A DNA stretch of 15,251 nucleotides, from contig JAQTRT010000036.1 of assembly GCA_028711675.1 (NCBI GenBank), positions 1 through 15,251 of the forward strand, read 5' to 3'. This document shows, in pieces, positions 5,561 through 13,186 of the stretch; the stretch's first letter is position 1; each line of letters opens with the position of its first letter. Source of the stretch: a bacterium (GTDB lineage Bacteria; Spirochaetota; JAHITG01). The notes under the pieces are model-generated. The model saw nothing but the letters and a program-made list of their open reading frames with translations, made no database searches and was not told the origin of the DNA. A program made the position numbers and the translations under genes.

Positions 5561-7069
5561 ATGAAAATAGCCATTTTATATCCTCCTATCACGCGTAATA
5601 ACGAATTTCCCTTACTGACCCAGAACAGACAGTTTAAATTCTCCAATTCTCTCCAGGTCCGGATCTATCCTGTTGTCATGAGCTACCTGGCTACCTTACT
5701 GAAAAATAATGGGCACCAGGTCCTTTATCTGGACGGAATAAACTCCCGGATGTCTCCCGCTCTCTTCGAGGCTTCCGTACTGAAATTCAAGCCTGATTTT
5801 GCGGTCATGGAAACAAAAGCTCCCATGGTCAGGGCGCACTGGGAGTATATCGGCCTTCTCAAAGAGAAGCTGGAAGAGACCAATTTTATTTTAATAGGAG
5901 ACCATGTCTCCTTTTATCCTGAGGAATCCATCCGGAACTCAAAAGCTGATTATGTCATCCGGGGAAGCGATTATGATCTCATCATTACAGACCTGATCGA
6001 ACATCTCAGCACGAAAAAAGGGAGCATGCCGGCCGGTGTTTATACACGGGAGGGGAACACAGGTCCTGAAAAACTGTATGACCTGAACCAGCTCCCTGTC
6101 ATCGACAGGGAATTGACCCGGTGGGATCTGTACGGTGAAGCTTACCTGTATCATCCTGTGGCGTATATCATGACAGGCCGCGGCTGCGGCGGTTCCAATT
6201 CAAATAAAAATTTCACATCCAACAAAGAGACCACGGAAAAATACGGGACCCGGATGCCCGGCCTCTGTACGTTCTGTATATGGCAGTATGCTTATTACCG
6301 GTGTTCGGCACGTCTGATGAGCCCGAAGAAAGTCGTTGATGAGATCGAGAACCTGATCGTCCGCTACAAGGTCAAGGAGATCTTCGATGACAATGAATCC
6401 GGTGCTGTCTGGAATATCGGATGGCTTAAGGATTTCTACGAAGAAATGAAAAGGAGGGATCTTCTGAACAAGGTGATCCTTTCCTCCAATGCCCGGGCTG
6501 ATTCTCTTACGGACGAGACCTGCCAAATGCTGAAAAAACTCAATTACCGGCTTTTAAAAATAGGGGTCGAATCAGGCAATGATAAAACACTTCAAAGATT
6601 AAAGAAGGACGAGACGGTCGAAGAGATCAGGGAAGGGATCAAACGGGCGAAACAGTACGGACTGATCGCAATGCTCACCACCATGGTGGGATACCCCTGG
6701 GAAGATGAAGAGGATACGGCCCGGACGTTCCGGTTCACTAAGGAGATCATGCTTTACAAGACTCATTTCGGGGATTCGCTCCAGTCCAGCATCATTGTCC
6801 CTTATCCCGGTACACCATTATATAAGGAAGCCCTGAAGAACAAGTGGTTCATCATGGACCCTGAAGATTATGATAAATTCGACATGGCCCACCAGATACT
6901 GAAATCATCCATTGATTCGGCCAAATGGTGCAAAAAACTCTGGCGGATCCATCTCCATCCTGTATTCCTGCTGAGGTCCTTCCTGACCCTGCGGAAATGG
7001 CAGGACATCAAGCTGGCTTTCCGGGGTCTTATCTCTCTGCTGGGCCATCTCAGGGATTATGAAAAATAA
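5561..7069 (+). CDS. B12-binding-domain radical SAM protein with a split cluster motif
   Basis: A 502-residue protein. Residues 1-150 form a cobalamin-binding-like Rossmann domain (MKIAILYPP, YPVVMSYLATLLKNNGHQV, FAVMETKAP, YVIRGSDYD), without the DxHxxG motif, as in many proteins of this class. The radical SAM barrel starts at YIMTGRGC (Cys209). The next cluster cysteines are Cys236 and Cys239 in GLCTFCIWQ, so the spacing is CX26CX2C, not CX3CX2C. The rest is canonical: RLMSPKKVVDEI, IFDDNE, LSSNAR, KIGVESGNDKTLQRLKK, and VPYPGTPLYKEA. The CTFCxW form resembles the hopanoid-associated HpnJ group. The substrate is unknown; the family does methylation, cyclisation or other radical chemistry on lipids, tetrapyrroles and antibiotics. 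An in-frame TGA just upstream excludes a longer start. No strong ribosome binding site is seen. It is the last gene of a three-gene operon. Confidence 0.88.
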   Translation: MKIAILYPPITRNNEFPLLTQNRQFKFSNSLQVRIYPVVMSYLATLLKNNGHQVLYLDGINSRMSPALFEASVLKFKPDFAVMETKAPMVRAHWEYIGLLKEKLEETNFILIGDHVSFYPEESIRNSKADYVIRGSDYDLIITDLIEHLSTKKGSMPAGVYTREGNTGPEKLYDLNQLPVIDRELTRWDLYGEAYLYHPVAYIMTGRGCGGSNSNKNFTSNKETTEKYGTRMPGLCTFCIWQYAYYRCSARLMSPKKVVDEIENLIVRYKVKEIFDDNESGAVWNIGWLKDFYEEMKRRDLLNKVILSSNARADSLTDETCQMLKKLNYRLLKIGVESGNDKTLQRLKKDETVEEIREGIKRAKQYGLIAMLTTMVGYPWEDEEDTARTFRFTKEIMLYKTHFGDSLQSSIIVPYPGTPLYKEALKNKWFIMDPEDYDKFDMAHQILKSSIDSAKWCKKLWRIHLHPVFLLRSFLTLRKWQDIKLAFRGLISLLGHLRDYEK

Positions 7070-7085
7070 AGACCCTGCCGGACCT

Positions 7086-10000
7086 TCACGTCTTTTTCAG
7101 GGTGATGAGCGTGATGTCATCCTCCTGCCCCAGGCCTTCCCTGAACCTTTCCAGTTCCGCAATGATGGAAGCATTAATTTCCCGGGCTCCTTTCTCCCTG
7201 TAATTCCATAATAATTTCCGGATACGGTCAAAGGTATAAAGATTCCTGTTCTTGTTCTTTGTTTCGTACACACCGTCGGTCAGGAGCAGGATAATATCGT
7301 CCTTGGCGAATTGAAACTCCTCTTTTTTATATTGAGCGTTCTCCTCAAGTCCGATGGGCAGGCTTCTTGTTTCCAACTCCAATAGTTTATCCTCGGATTT
7401 TTTATACAGGAGCAGACCGGGATGGCCGGCGTTGATATATTCCATGGTCTCGGTTTTTTCGTCATAGATCATGATGATGCCTGTCGCGAATTTTTCGCCT
7501 TTCAGCCTCTCGACAAGCCGTTTGTTCAGCAAACCGGCCAGCTCCGTGCTGTCCTTTACTTTATCCGCTGCAGAGTGGACGATAAAAGAGATGACCGACA
7601 TAACGATGGCTGCCGAGGAGCCGTGACCCGCGATATCCACGATCAGGATAGCATGCCTGTGGTCGTCCAGTTTCACAACATCATAGTAATCACCGCCGAT
7701 AAAATCGGACGGAAGATAATAGGTGTTCAGGCTCACATTTTTAATGGGCTCGATGTATTCAGGCAGGAACATCTTCTGGATCGTGCTGGCAATGGCCAGG
7801 TCCTGTTCCATTCTCTCTTTTTCAATGGCCTTCTTGTATAAACGGGCGTTCTCGATCGATATTCCGGCCTGGCTGGTGATCAGCTCAAGCACTTTCATGT
7901 CCTCCTGGCTGAACAGGCCGCTCACCAGGTTGTTGTCCAGATAAACAATGCCGATCATCTCGCCCTTGGTAATGATGGGCGAACAGATGATCGACTTGAA
8001 CCCGGACGTAATGACACTGGCCCTGTTCTTTAACTCGATGTCGGAGGACGCGTCATCGATGATCACGGGTTTCTTCTCTCCCAGGACGCGGTTGATAATG
8101 CTTTGGCTCATCAGGAACTGGTCCGATCCTTCTTTTTTCACGTTCTTCACGACTTTTAGCTCAAGCTGGTATTCGCGTTTCTCATCCTTCTCCGGATAAA
8201 GGAATAGGGCTCCCCGCTCAGCTCCCACCAGCTCCACGGTACTATCCATGATCTTCTCCAGCAGCTCGTCCAGTTCAAGGATGGAGCTCAGGTACCGGCT
8301 GGTATTCAGTACGGTATTCATCCGTCTTTCCAGGCTCAGCCTCTCCTGGGGCGTGATTTCCTCTGAGTTCGTTTCACGGGAAAGGCCTAGAATATCCATG
8401 GTCTTCTCAAGATCGGGTTTAACCTCCATTTTTTCAAAAAGTTCTTTTGCTTTTATCAGATACTCCTTTCCTTTTTCCGCGTTGTAAATGAAATTATACC
8501 CTTCCCGGTAGAGCAGTTTTCCCAGTTCATAATACGCCTGGGCCAGATAATTCAGGTGTTCGTGTTTTTCCATGAACCGGATGCCCTTCAGGAAACACCG
8601 GATAGACCTTCCCTTATTCCCCTTAAGCCAGTAATACTTGGCAAGCACGCGCATGCTGAATCCTTGAAAGGCTTTATAGGTCCTGGAATATTTCAGGGAC
8701 TGATGGCAGAGGAATTTAACGCGCCGGAGACACCGCCTCCTCCGGCTCCCGGAGATCTTTTCTTCTTTTATTTTTTTAAGATAAGCGTCGGCTGTGGCGG
8801 CAAAGACCTCCAGAGCCCAGAAACCTTTAGCCGTGGTGTTCAGGAATACCTTGACACCTTCCTCGCCCGCCTGAACGGCCTTATCATAGTCGCCTTTTTT
8901 GGTGTAATGCATGGCCATGGTGGCATAGGTCATGGCGATATGGGGCGCTTCTCCCACCGATATCTGGTGATCCAGGGATTTTTGGATCCGGAATATCACA
9001 TCTTCGTCCACTCCTTTCAGGAGAGAATCCAATTTAGTATCAATGTGGATGGCCCAGCTCAGGGTCCGCGGGTCCTTGACATGTTCCATCTGCTGAAGAT
9101 TCTCTTTATTGATCCGTTTGGCCTTTGTCAGTTCTCCCCTCATATAGCATGACCAGAAAATAAAAGCATAAGCCGTGGATATCTCCCATTTTTCACCCAG
9201 TGGCAGAAGCATGGCAACGCCCTTCTGGCCGTATTCGATCGATTCTTTCAGCCTGTTGGAAGCCATATACGTATAACACAGGTATGTGTAGGCAAATCCT
9301 TCCATTAGTTTATTCTTCAGTTTCATGGCAGCCTTAAGGCCTTCCATGATATATTTTTCCGCTGAACTGAACATGCCGATAGCCACCCAGAACGTGCTGC
9401 CCACGATATGCACATGGCTGTAAACGATGGAGCCGTGCATTCTGTCCGAAATGTTCAAGCCCCGCAGGGTGACAAGGGCGCTCCTGATCTTATCATCAAA
9501 ATAATAGCAATAGCCGAGCCTGATATAGATCCGCGATACGATGTCGCTCCTTTCATCATCTTTGAACTTATCATGAATAAAGATCCCGGGAAAGGAAACA
9601 TGTATTTTTTGGAGCATAAAATGGTACATGAAACATTGCATTGTGATCAGACCGGAACTGGTGGTAGGTTTAAATCCCAGGATCCCGATGGTCTTTTCCA
9701 GCGTTTGAGTGGCTTCCGATACCTGGCCTGTCTGGAAGAGCGCATCCCCGATCTTATTGAATATCTTTCCTTTATCAAGCTCGTCCTTGACAAGTCCCGA
9801 TGCTTCCCTGAAATTTTTCAGCGCCTCGTCATAGATGCCTTCCAGTCGCAAAACATCACCCAGCCCTTCAAGCAGTTCCACGTATCGTTCTGATCGTTCC
9901 CCCTTTTTTACCAGTACTTTCTTGGCGTATCCGAAATATTTGATGGCTTCCTTGTTGGCATAATTATCTTTGGCCTTCTGCGCTGCCTTCAATCCATAGG

Positions 10001-12200
10001 TCAATCCCCTCTCTTCGTCCCCTCCCTCGATGAAATGATGGGCCAGATCGAAGATGATCTCTTCTTCGCGGTCCCGGTATCTTTGTTCCATGGCCAGGCC
10101 GATCTTCAGGTGGTTCCCGGCGATCTCCTCAGGACCCATGCGGGCAAAAAAGGCTTCTTTGATCCTGTCGTGGATGAAAAGAACTTTTCCCTTTTCCAGC
10201 ACGGAATGTTCCAGAAGCTGCTTATCGATGGCTTCATCCACGAGGCTGACGACCGATTCTTTATCCATTTCCATAAGGCTGTAGAGAAGGTCCATTTCGA
10301 ATTCACGGCCTATGACCGATCCCAGACGCAATAGATGGTCCACCCGGGAAGGGATATCCTTGATCTTTAAAAGGACCATGTCGATGATGTTCAGGGGGAT
10401 GCGAAGCCCTCTGATCTTCTCCCAGTCCTCTTTCCAGTATCCTTGCTCCCAGACAAGAGCTTTTTGCTCAACAAGCTCCCTCAGAAGGGTAATGGCAAAG
10501 AAAGGATTCCCGTTCGATTTCTCAAAGACATAATCGGTCAGCCGGACAGCCCTTTCTTCCTTTTCTCCCAGTACTTCTGCAGTGAGTTTGTTCAGGCGGG
10601 GCTTGTTCAGCTGCTTTAATTTCATGTCCGTCAGATCAAGTTTTTCCTCTCCGGCCTTTTTTATAATCCTGCTGAGGCTGTGATCCTCGCCCACCTCATT
10701 CTCCCTGTACGTACCGAGGACCAGGAACCGGTAACCGCGGAGCTTCCGGCTGATCTCCTCCAGGAGCCTCAGGCTCCCTTCATCAGCCCATTGAAGGTCA
10801 TCGAGGAACAGGATACAGACATGCTCCTCATCCGCCAGGTTGCAGAAAAAATCAGAGACCAGCATCAGGAACCTCTGGTTCTCTTTTTCCGGTTCCAGAG
10901 GCGTCAGTTCCGGCGTCTCGCCCAGAATGTCCCTCATGTTGGGATTGAGCTGGATGATGAGATTGGCCAGGTCGCCGAGGAGACTCTTCAGCCTTTTTGA
11001 TTCAGTGTCCTTCGCAGCCTCATCGAGCTTCCCGGTTTTTTTTATATATTCGTTCAGGGCATCACGGAAAGGCTGATACGGCATCTTGTTCTCCTGGTTC
11101 AGGCACCGGCCGCGGATGAACATGCCTCCTTTCTCATAACCTTGTTTATAAGCGTATTCCTGCAGGGCTTCCACGAGCCTGGTCTTTCCCACGCCCGGTT
11201 CACCGCCTATCAGACAGATATGGCCCTGGTTCCTGCTGGTCCTGTCGAAAAGCTCCCTGATCTTTGTTATTTCCTCCTCCCTGCCGATAAGCCTGGTCTG
11301 ATATGTAAGCTTTATCTTCTGGTCCTGTTCGGCAATGATAAAATCACGCACGCCCTGTTCCAGCAGTTCAAGGTCATGGAGCAGCCCTTTCGCGCTCTGG
11401 TATCTCAGCTCAGGCTCTTTGAAGAGCAGTTTCATGACCATATCGTTCACAACGGACGGAACGTCATGATTGATCTGCTCCGGAGGAGGGGGAAGGACAG
11501 CCACCTGCTGGTGAAGGAGCGTGCCGACATCCCGGCCTTTGAAAGGCTGTTCTCCCACCAGAAGAGTATAAAAAACAATGCCCAGCGAATACAGGTCGCT
11601 CCGTTCGTCAATGCTTTTTTTTATGATGCCCGTGGCTTCCGGCGACATGTATCCGAACGTGCCTGCGATCTCCTTTTCATCCTTGATCTGGCTCAGTTCC
11701 ATGAGGAGCGATAAGCCGAAATCAAGGAGCTTGACCTGGAACTCATTGTTCTCCCTTTTAACGGCAATATTGCCCGGCTTGATATCACGGTGAATGATCC
11801 CTTTCCCATGCACATAATTAAGGGCCATGGCGAGCTGTTTGATGATCCCGATGGTCTGTTCCACGGTTAGCTGCTGGTTGCCGAGGATCATATCGGACAG
11901 GGTCAAACCTTCGATCAGTTCCGTGACCAGATAAGGACGGCCTTCGTATTCACCGGTTTCATAAAATTTCACGATATGGGGATGATGGAACGTGCTGATG
12001 AGTTCCACTTCTTTCTTGAAGCGGATGATATCCTCAATATAAGAAGATGTTTTTCCCGGTTTCAGGAATTTAATGGCCACGGGGCAGCTCTTTACCGTAT
12101 CCTCGGCCCGGTAAACGATGCTCATACCGCCTTCACCCAGCCGGTCCCGTATCCGGTATTTGTTCCGGATCATTTCGTCTGTTCTGATCACCGATTCCAT
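7086..12200 (-). CDS. Multidomain Ser/Thr kinase - AAA ATPase - TPR - GAF - SpoIIE phosphatase signalling protein
   Basis: A 1704-residue cytoplasmic signalling protein. The kinase (about 10-285) is complete: glycine loop GEGGMS (22-27), Lys44 in VAIK, HRDIKPGN (137-144), DFG (160-162) and GTFGYMSPE (180-188). A PknK/AAA_16-like ATPase follows, with GREEEI (306-311), Walker A GGEPGVGKT (332-340) and Walker B CILFLDD (462-468). Residues about 700-1260 are helical TPR-like repeats. A GAF domain spans about 1294-1455 (LEKIMDSTVELVGAERGALFLYP, then QAGISIENARLY). The C-terminus (about 1475-1704) is a SpoIIE-type PP2C phosphatase with metal aspartates in GGDYYD (Asp1504), VDIAGHG (Asp1522), LTDGVYE (Asp1642) and GQEDDITL (Asp1694/1695). 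Kinase and phosphatase both look active. No STAS or anti-sigma partner gene is nearby, so targets lie elsewhere. AGGAG 6 nt before the ATG supports the start. It runs convergent to the radical SAM gene, leaving 16 bp between them. Confidence 0.95.
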   Translation of the reverse strand: MESVIRTDEMIRNKYRIRDRLGEGGMSIVYRAEDTVKSCPVAIKFLKPGKTSSYIEDIIRFKKEVELISTFHHPHIVKFYETGEYEGRPYLVTELIEGLTLSDMILGNQQLTVEQTIGIIKQLAMALNYVHGKGIIHRDIKPGNIAVKRENNEFQVKLLDFGLSLLMELSQIKDEKEIAGTFGYMSPEATGIIKKSIDERSDLYSLGIVFYTLLVGEQPFKGRDVGTLLHQQVAVLPPPPEQINHDVPSVVNDMVMKLLFKEPELRYQSAKGLLHDLELLEQGVRDFIIAEQDQKIKLTYQTRLIGREEEITKIRELFDRTSRNQGHICLIGGEPGVGKTRLVEALQEYAYKQGYEKGGMFIRGRCLNQENKMPYQPFRDALNEYIKKTGKLDEAAKDTESKRLKSLLGDLANLIIQLNPNMRDILGETPELTPLEPEKENQRFLMLVSDFFCNLADEEHVCILFLDDLQWADEGSLRLLEEISRKLRGYRFLVLGTYRENEVGEDHSLSRIIKKAGEEKLDLTDMKLKQLNKPRLNKLTAEVLGEKEERAVRLTDYVFEKSNGNPFFAITLLRELVEQKALVWEQGYWKEDWEKIRGLRIPLNIIDMVLLKIKDIPSRVDHLLRLGSVIGREFEMDLLYSLMEMDKESVVSLVDEAIDKQLLEHSVLEKGKVLFIHDRIKEAFFARMGPEEIAGNHLKIGLAMEQRYRDREEEIIFDLAHHFIEGGDEERGLTYGLKAAQKAKDNYANKEAIKYFGYAKKVLVKKGERSERYVELLEGLGDVLRLEGIYDEALKNFREASGLVKDELDKGKIFNKIGDALFQTGQVSEATQTLEKTIGILGFKPTTSSGLITMQCFMYHFMLQKIHVSFPGIFIHDKFKDDERSDIVSRIYIRLGYCYYFDDKIRSALVTLRGLNISDRMHGSIVYSHVHIVGSTFWVAIGMFSSAEKYIMEGLKAAMKLKNKLMEGFAYTYLCYTYMASNRLKESIEYGQKGVAMLLPLGEKWEISTAYAFIFWSCYMRGELTKAKRINKENLQQMEHVKDPRTLSWAIHIDTKLDSLLKGVDEDVIFRIQKSLDHQISVGEAPHIAMTYATMAMHYTKKGDYDKAVQAGEEGVKVFLNTTAKGFWALEVFAATADAYLKKIKEEKISGSRRRRCLRRVKFLCHQSLKYSRTYKAFQGFSMRVLAKYYWLKGNKGRSIRCFLKGIRFMEKHEHLNYLAQAYYELGKLLYREGYNFIYNAEKGKEYLIKAKELFEKMEVKPDLEKTMDILGLSRETNSEEITPQERLSLERRMNTVLNTSRYLSSILELDELLEKIMDSTVELVGAERGALFLYPEKDEKREYQLELKVVKNVKKEGSDQFLMSQSIINRVLGEKKPVIIDDASSDIELKNRASVITSGFKSIICSPIITKGEMIGIVYLDNNLVSGLFSQEDMKVLELITSQAGISIENARLYKKAIEKERMEQDLAIASTIQKMFLPEYIEPIKNVSLNTYYLPSDFIGGDYYDVVKLDDHRHAILIVDIAGHGSSAAIVMSVISFIVHSAADKVKDSTELAGLLNKRLVERLKGEKFATGIIMIYDEKTETMEYINAGHPGLLLYKKSEDKLLELETRSLPIGLEENAQYKKEEFQFAKDDIILLLTDGVYETKNKNRNLYTFDRIRKLLWNYREKGAREINASIIAELERFREGLGQEDDITLITLKKT

Positions 12201-12206
12201 TGTAGG

Positions 12207-12211
12207 CTCCT
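12207..12211 (-). promoter_or_regulatory. Shine-Dalgarno site of the kinase-phosphatase gene
   Basis: AGGAG on the minus strand, 6 nt before the ATG at 12200. It directly abuts a 14-bp palindrome, so folding of that element could affect access of the ribosome. Confidence 0.6.
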
Positions 12212-12225
12212 GTCCTGATCAGGAC
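12212..12225. promoter_or_regulatory. 14-bp perfect palindrome next to the kinase ribosome binding site
   Basis: GTCCTGATCAGGAC is identical on both strands and lies in the 52-bp gap between ybgC and the kinase gene, ending at the base before the AGGAG. In RNA it could fold as GTCCT-GATC-AGGAC. A competing stem is possible between the adjoining minus-strand GGACC (12243-12239) and GGTCC (12226-12222). It could be a dimeric-repressor operator or a translational control hairpin; function is inferred only from symmetry and position. Confidence 0.4.
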
Positions 12226-12252
12226 CATTCCATGCTCCGGTCCGATGAGGAT

Positions 12253-12654
12253 TCATGATAAAGCCTGGAGGAACACTTCAGGGAATCTCACGATCCGTCT
12301 CTCCCTGTTGATGCAGGGATGGACCGTAAATCCCGTAGCCAGAAGTTTTTCATCCTTTTCCCTCAGGACCCGGTAACTGATCTTTAAACTTGCGTTCTTC
12401 ATCTCATCGATACGGGTCTCCACGATGATTTCATCTTCGTACCGGGCCGGCGTCAGGTATTTACAGTAAGCTTCTGTGACCGGCAGGTAAAAACCCATCT
12501 CTTCCAGCCTGGCATAAGGGAATCCTTTACTCTTCAGGTAATCCGTGCGGGCTGCTTCGAACCAGACCAGATAATGACTGTAATAAACCACAGCCATCTG
12601 ATCGGTCTCGAAATAACGCACTGATAATCTATGACGGTATGCGCTCTGGGTCAT
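12253..12654 (-). CDS. ybgC: YbgC/4-hydroxybenzoyl-CoA-type acyl-CoA thioesterase
   Basis: A 133-residue hotdog-fold thioesterase. The signature VRYFETDQMAVVYYSHYLVWFEAAR (residues 12-36) carries the expected catalytic Asp18, and the helix continues TDYLKSKGFPYARLEEMG. The strands IIVETRIDEMKNASLKISYRV and KLLATGFTVHPCIN complete the fold. The family hydrolyses acyl-CoA or acyl-ACP thioesters. In Proteobacteria YbgC usually sits with tol-pal, but here it does not, so a role in envelope maintenance should not be assumed; general acyl-CoA turnover is safer. The start has GAGGAG 9 nt upstream, overlapping the stop of the preceding membrane-protein gene (13 bp gap), so the two are in one operon. 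The kinase gene follows 52 bp downstream. Confidence 0.9.
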   Translation of the reverse strand: MTQSAYRHRLSVRYFETDQMAVVYYSHYLVWFEAARTDYLKSKGFPYARLEEMGFYLPVTEAYCKYLTPARYEDEIIVETRIDEMKNASLKISYRVLREKDEKLLATGFTVHPCINRERRIVRFPEVFLQALS

Positions 12655-12667
12655 ACGGAGCTTCTCC

Positions 12668-13186
12668 TCATTTAAAAAGTTTTTCTATTCCTTTTTTCGG
12701 TTTTGTGGAGATCGGGATGGTCATCAAGATCCGGTTGGTTCCTACCAGGGCTTCCGCACCGAAACTGTATTCATCCGGTTTCAATAAAATATTGTTCTGA
12801 TATTCATAGATATAGAGAAAATTCACCATGTCGTTCTTCTCTTTCAGGAGATAAACGGAATTGGTCCGGTCCAAAACCATGGGAAAATTAGGTTTCTGAA
12901 CCAGTTTTTGCCAGAGCCTTTCCGTCCCTTTCTTTTCCCGGATAAAAAAATTGATGCCGGAACCGAAACGGACCTCCTGTTCCCTGTCTGAATCATTAAA
13001 AACAGAGAACGAAAGGATAAAGCCCAGATCATCCTTAAGGTTATCGATCTTGAATTTAATTTTCAAGCCATCCTTTTTCAGCGTCTTGACATTAAGGATA
13101 TAGGTATTGATAAAGATCATGATAAAAAAAATGAATACAAGATTGAGCACGGTCACCAGTAAGGAACGTTTCCTTGGTTTCATCAT
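12668..13186 (-). CDS. Membrane-anchored protein with a BsuPI-like beta-sandwich domain
   Basis: A 172-residue protein with a basic N-terminus (MMKPRKR), one membrane segment (about 9-31) and an exported-looking remainder; there is no lipobox cysteine and no obvious cleavage site, so it is probably a signal anchor. Residues 55-150 (LSFSVFNDSDREQEVRFGSG, INFFIREKKGTERLWQKL, LLKPDEYSF) match the pattern of the BsuPI/IPI domain: a strand ending in N-x-S/T, then FxSGxxxxFxIxxxxGxxxW, then a late LKPxE. BsuPI itself is an intracellular protease inhibitor in Bacillus, but such domains are widespread and a protease target cannot be claimed. The ATG overlaps the nnr stop as ATGA (13183-13186), showing coupled translation. 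The domain call rests on pattern only. Confidence 0.72.
   Translation of the reverse strand: MMKPRKRSLLVTVLNLVFIFFIMIFINTYILNVKTLKKDGLKIKFKIDNLKDDLGFILSFSVFNDSDREQEVRFGSGINFFIREKKGTERLWQKLVQKPNFPMVLDRTNSVYLLKEKNDMVNFLYIYEYQNNILLKPDEYSFGAEALVGTNRILMTIPISTKPKKGIEKLFK

Noticed and set aside
6188..6265. Extra loop in the radical SAM motif as a mobile insertion or intein
   Set aside because: It is only about 23 residues beyond the normal spacing, with no flanking direct repeat, splice-type residues or terminal inverted repeats, so a natural protein loop is more likely.
7060..7103. Possible bidirectional terminator between the convergent radical SAM and kinase genes
   Set aside because: TGAAAA/AGAC can pair with GTCT/TTTTCA around a bulge, and ACCCTG with CAGGGT, but the first stem is A/T-rich and the second has a 20-nt loop. 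Neither is a convincing GC-rich stem followed by a U-run.
8556..9152. 198-residue open frame on the plus strand inside the kinase-phosphatase gene
   Set aside because: It is antisense to the TPR region of a clear gene, and its composition fits the reverse complement of that gene's codons. No known domain is visible.
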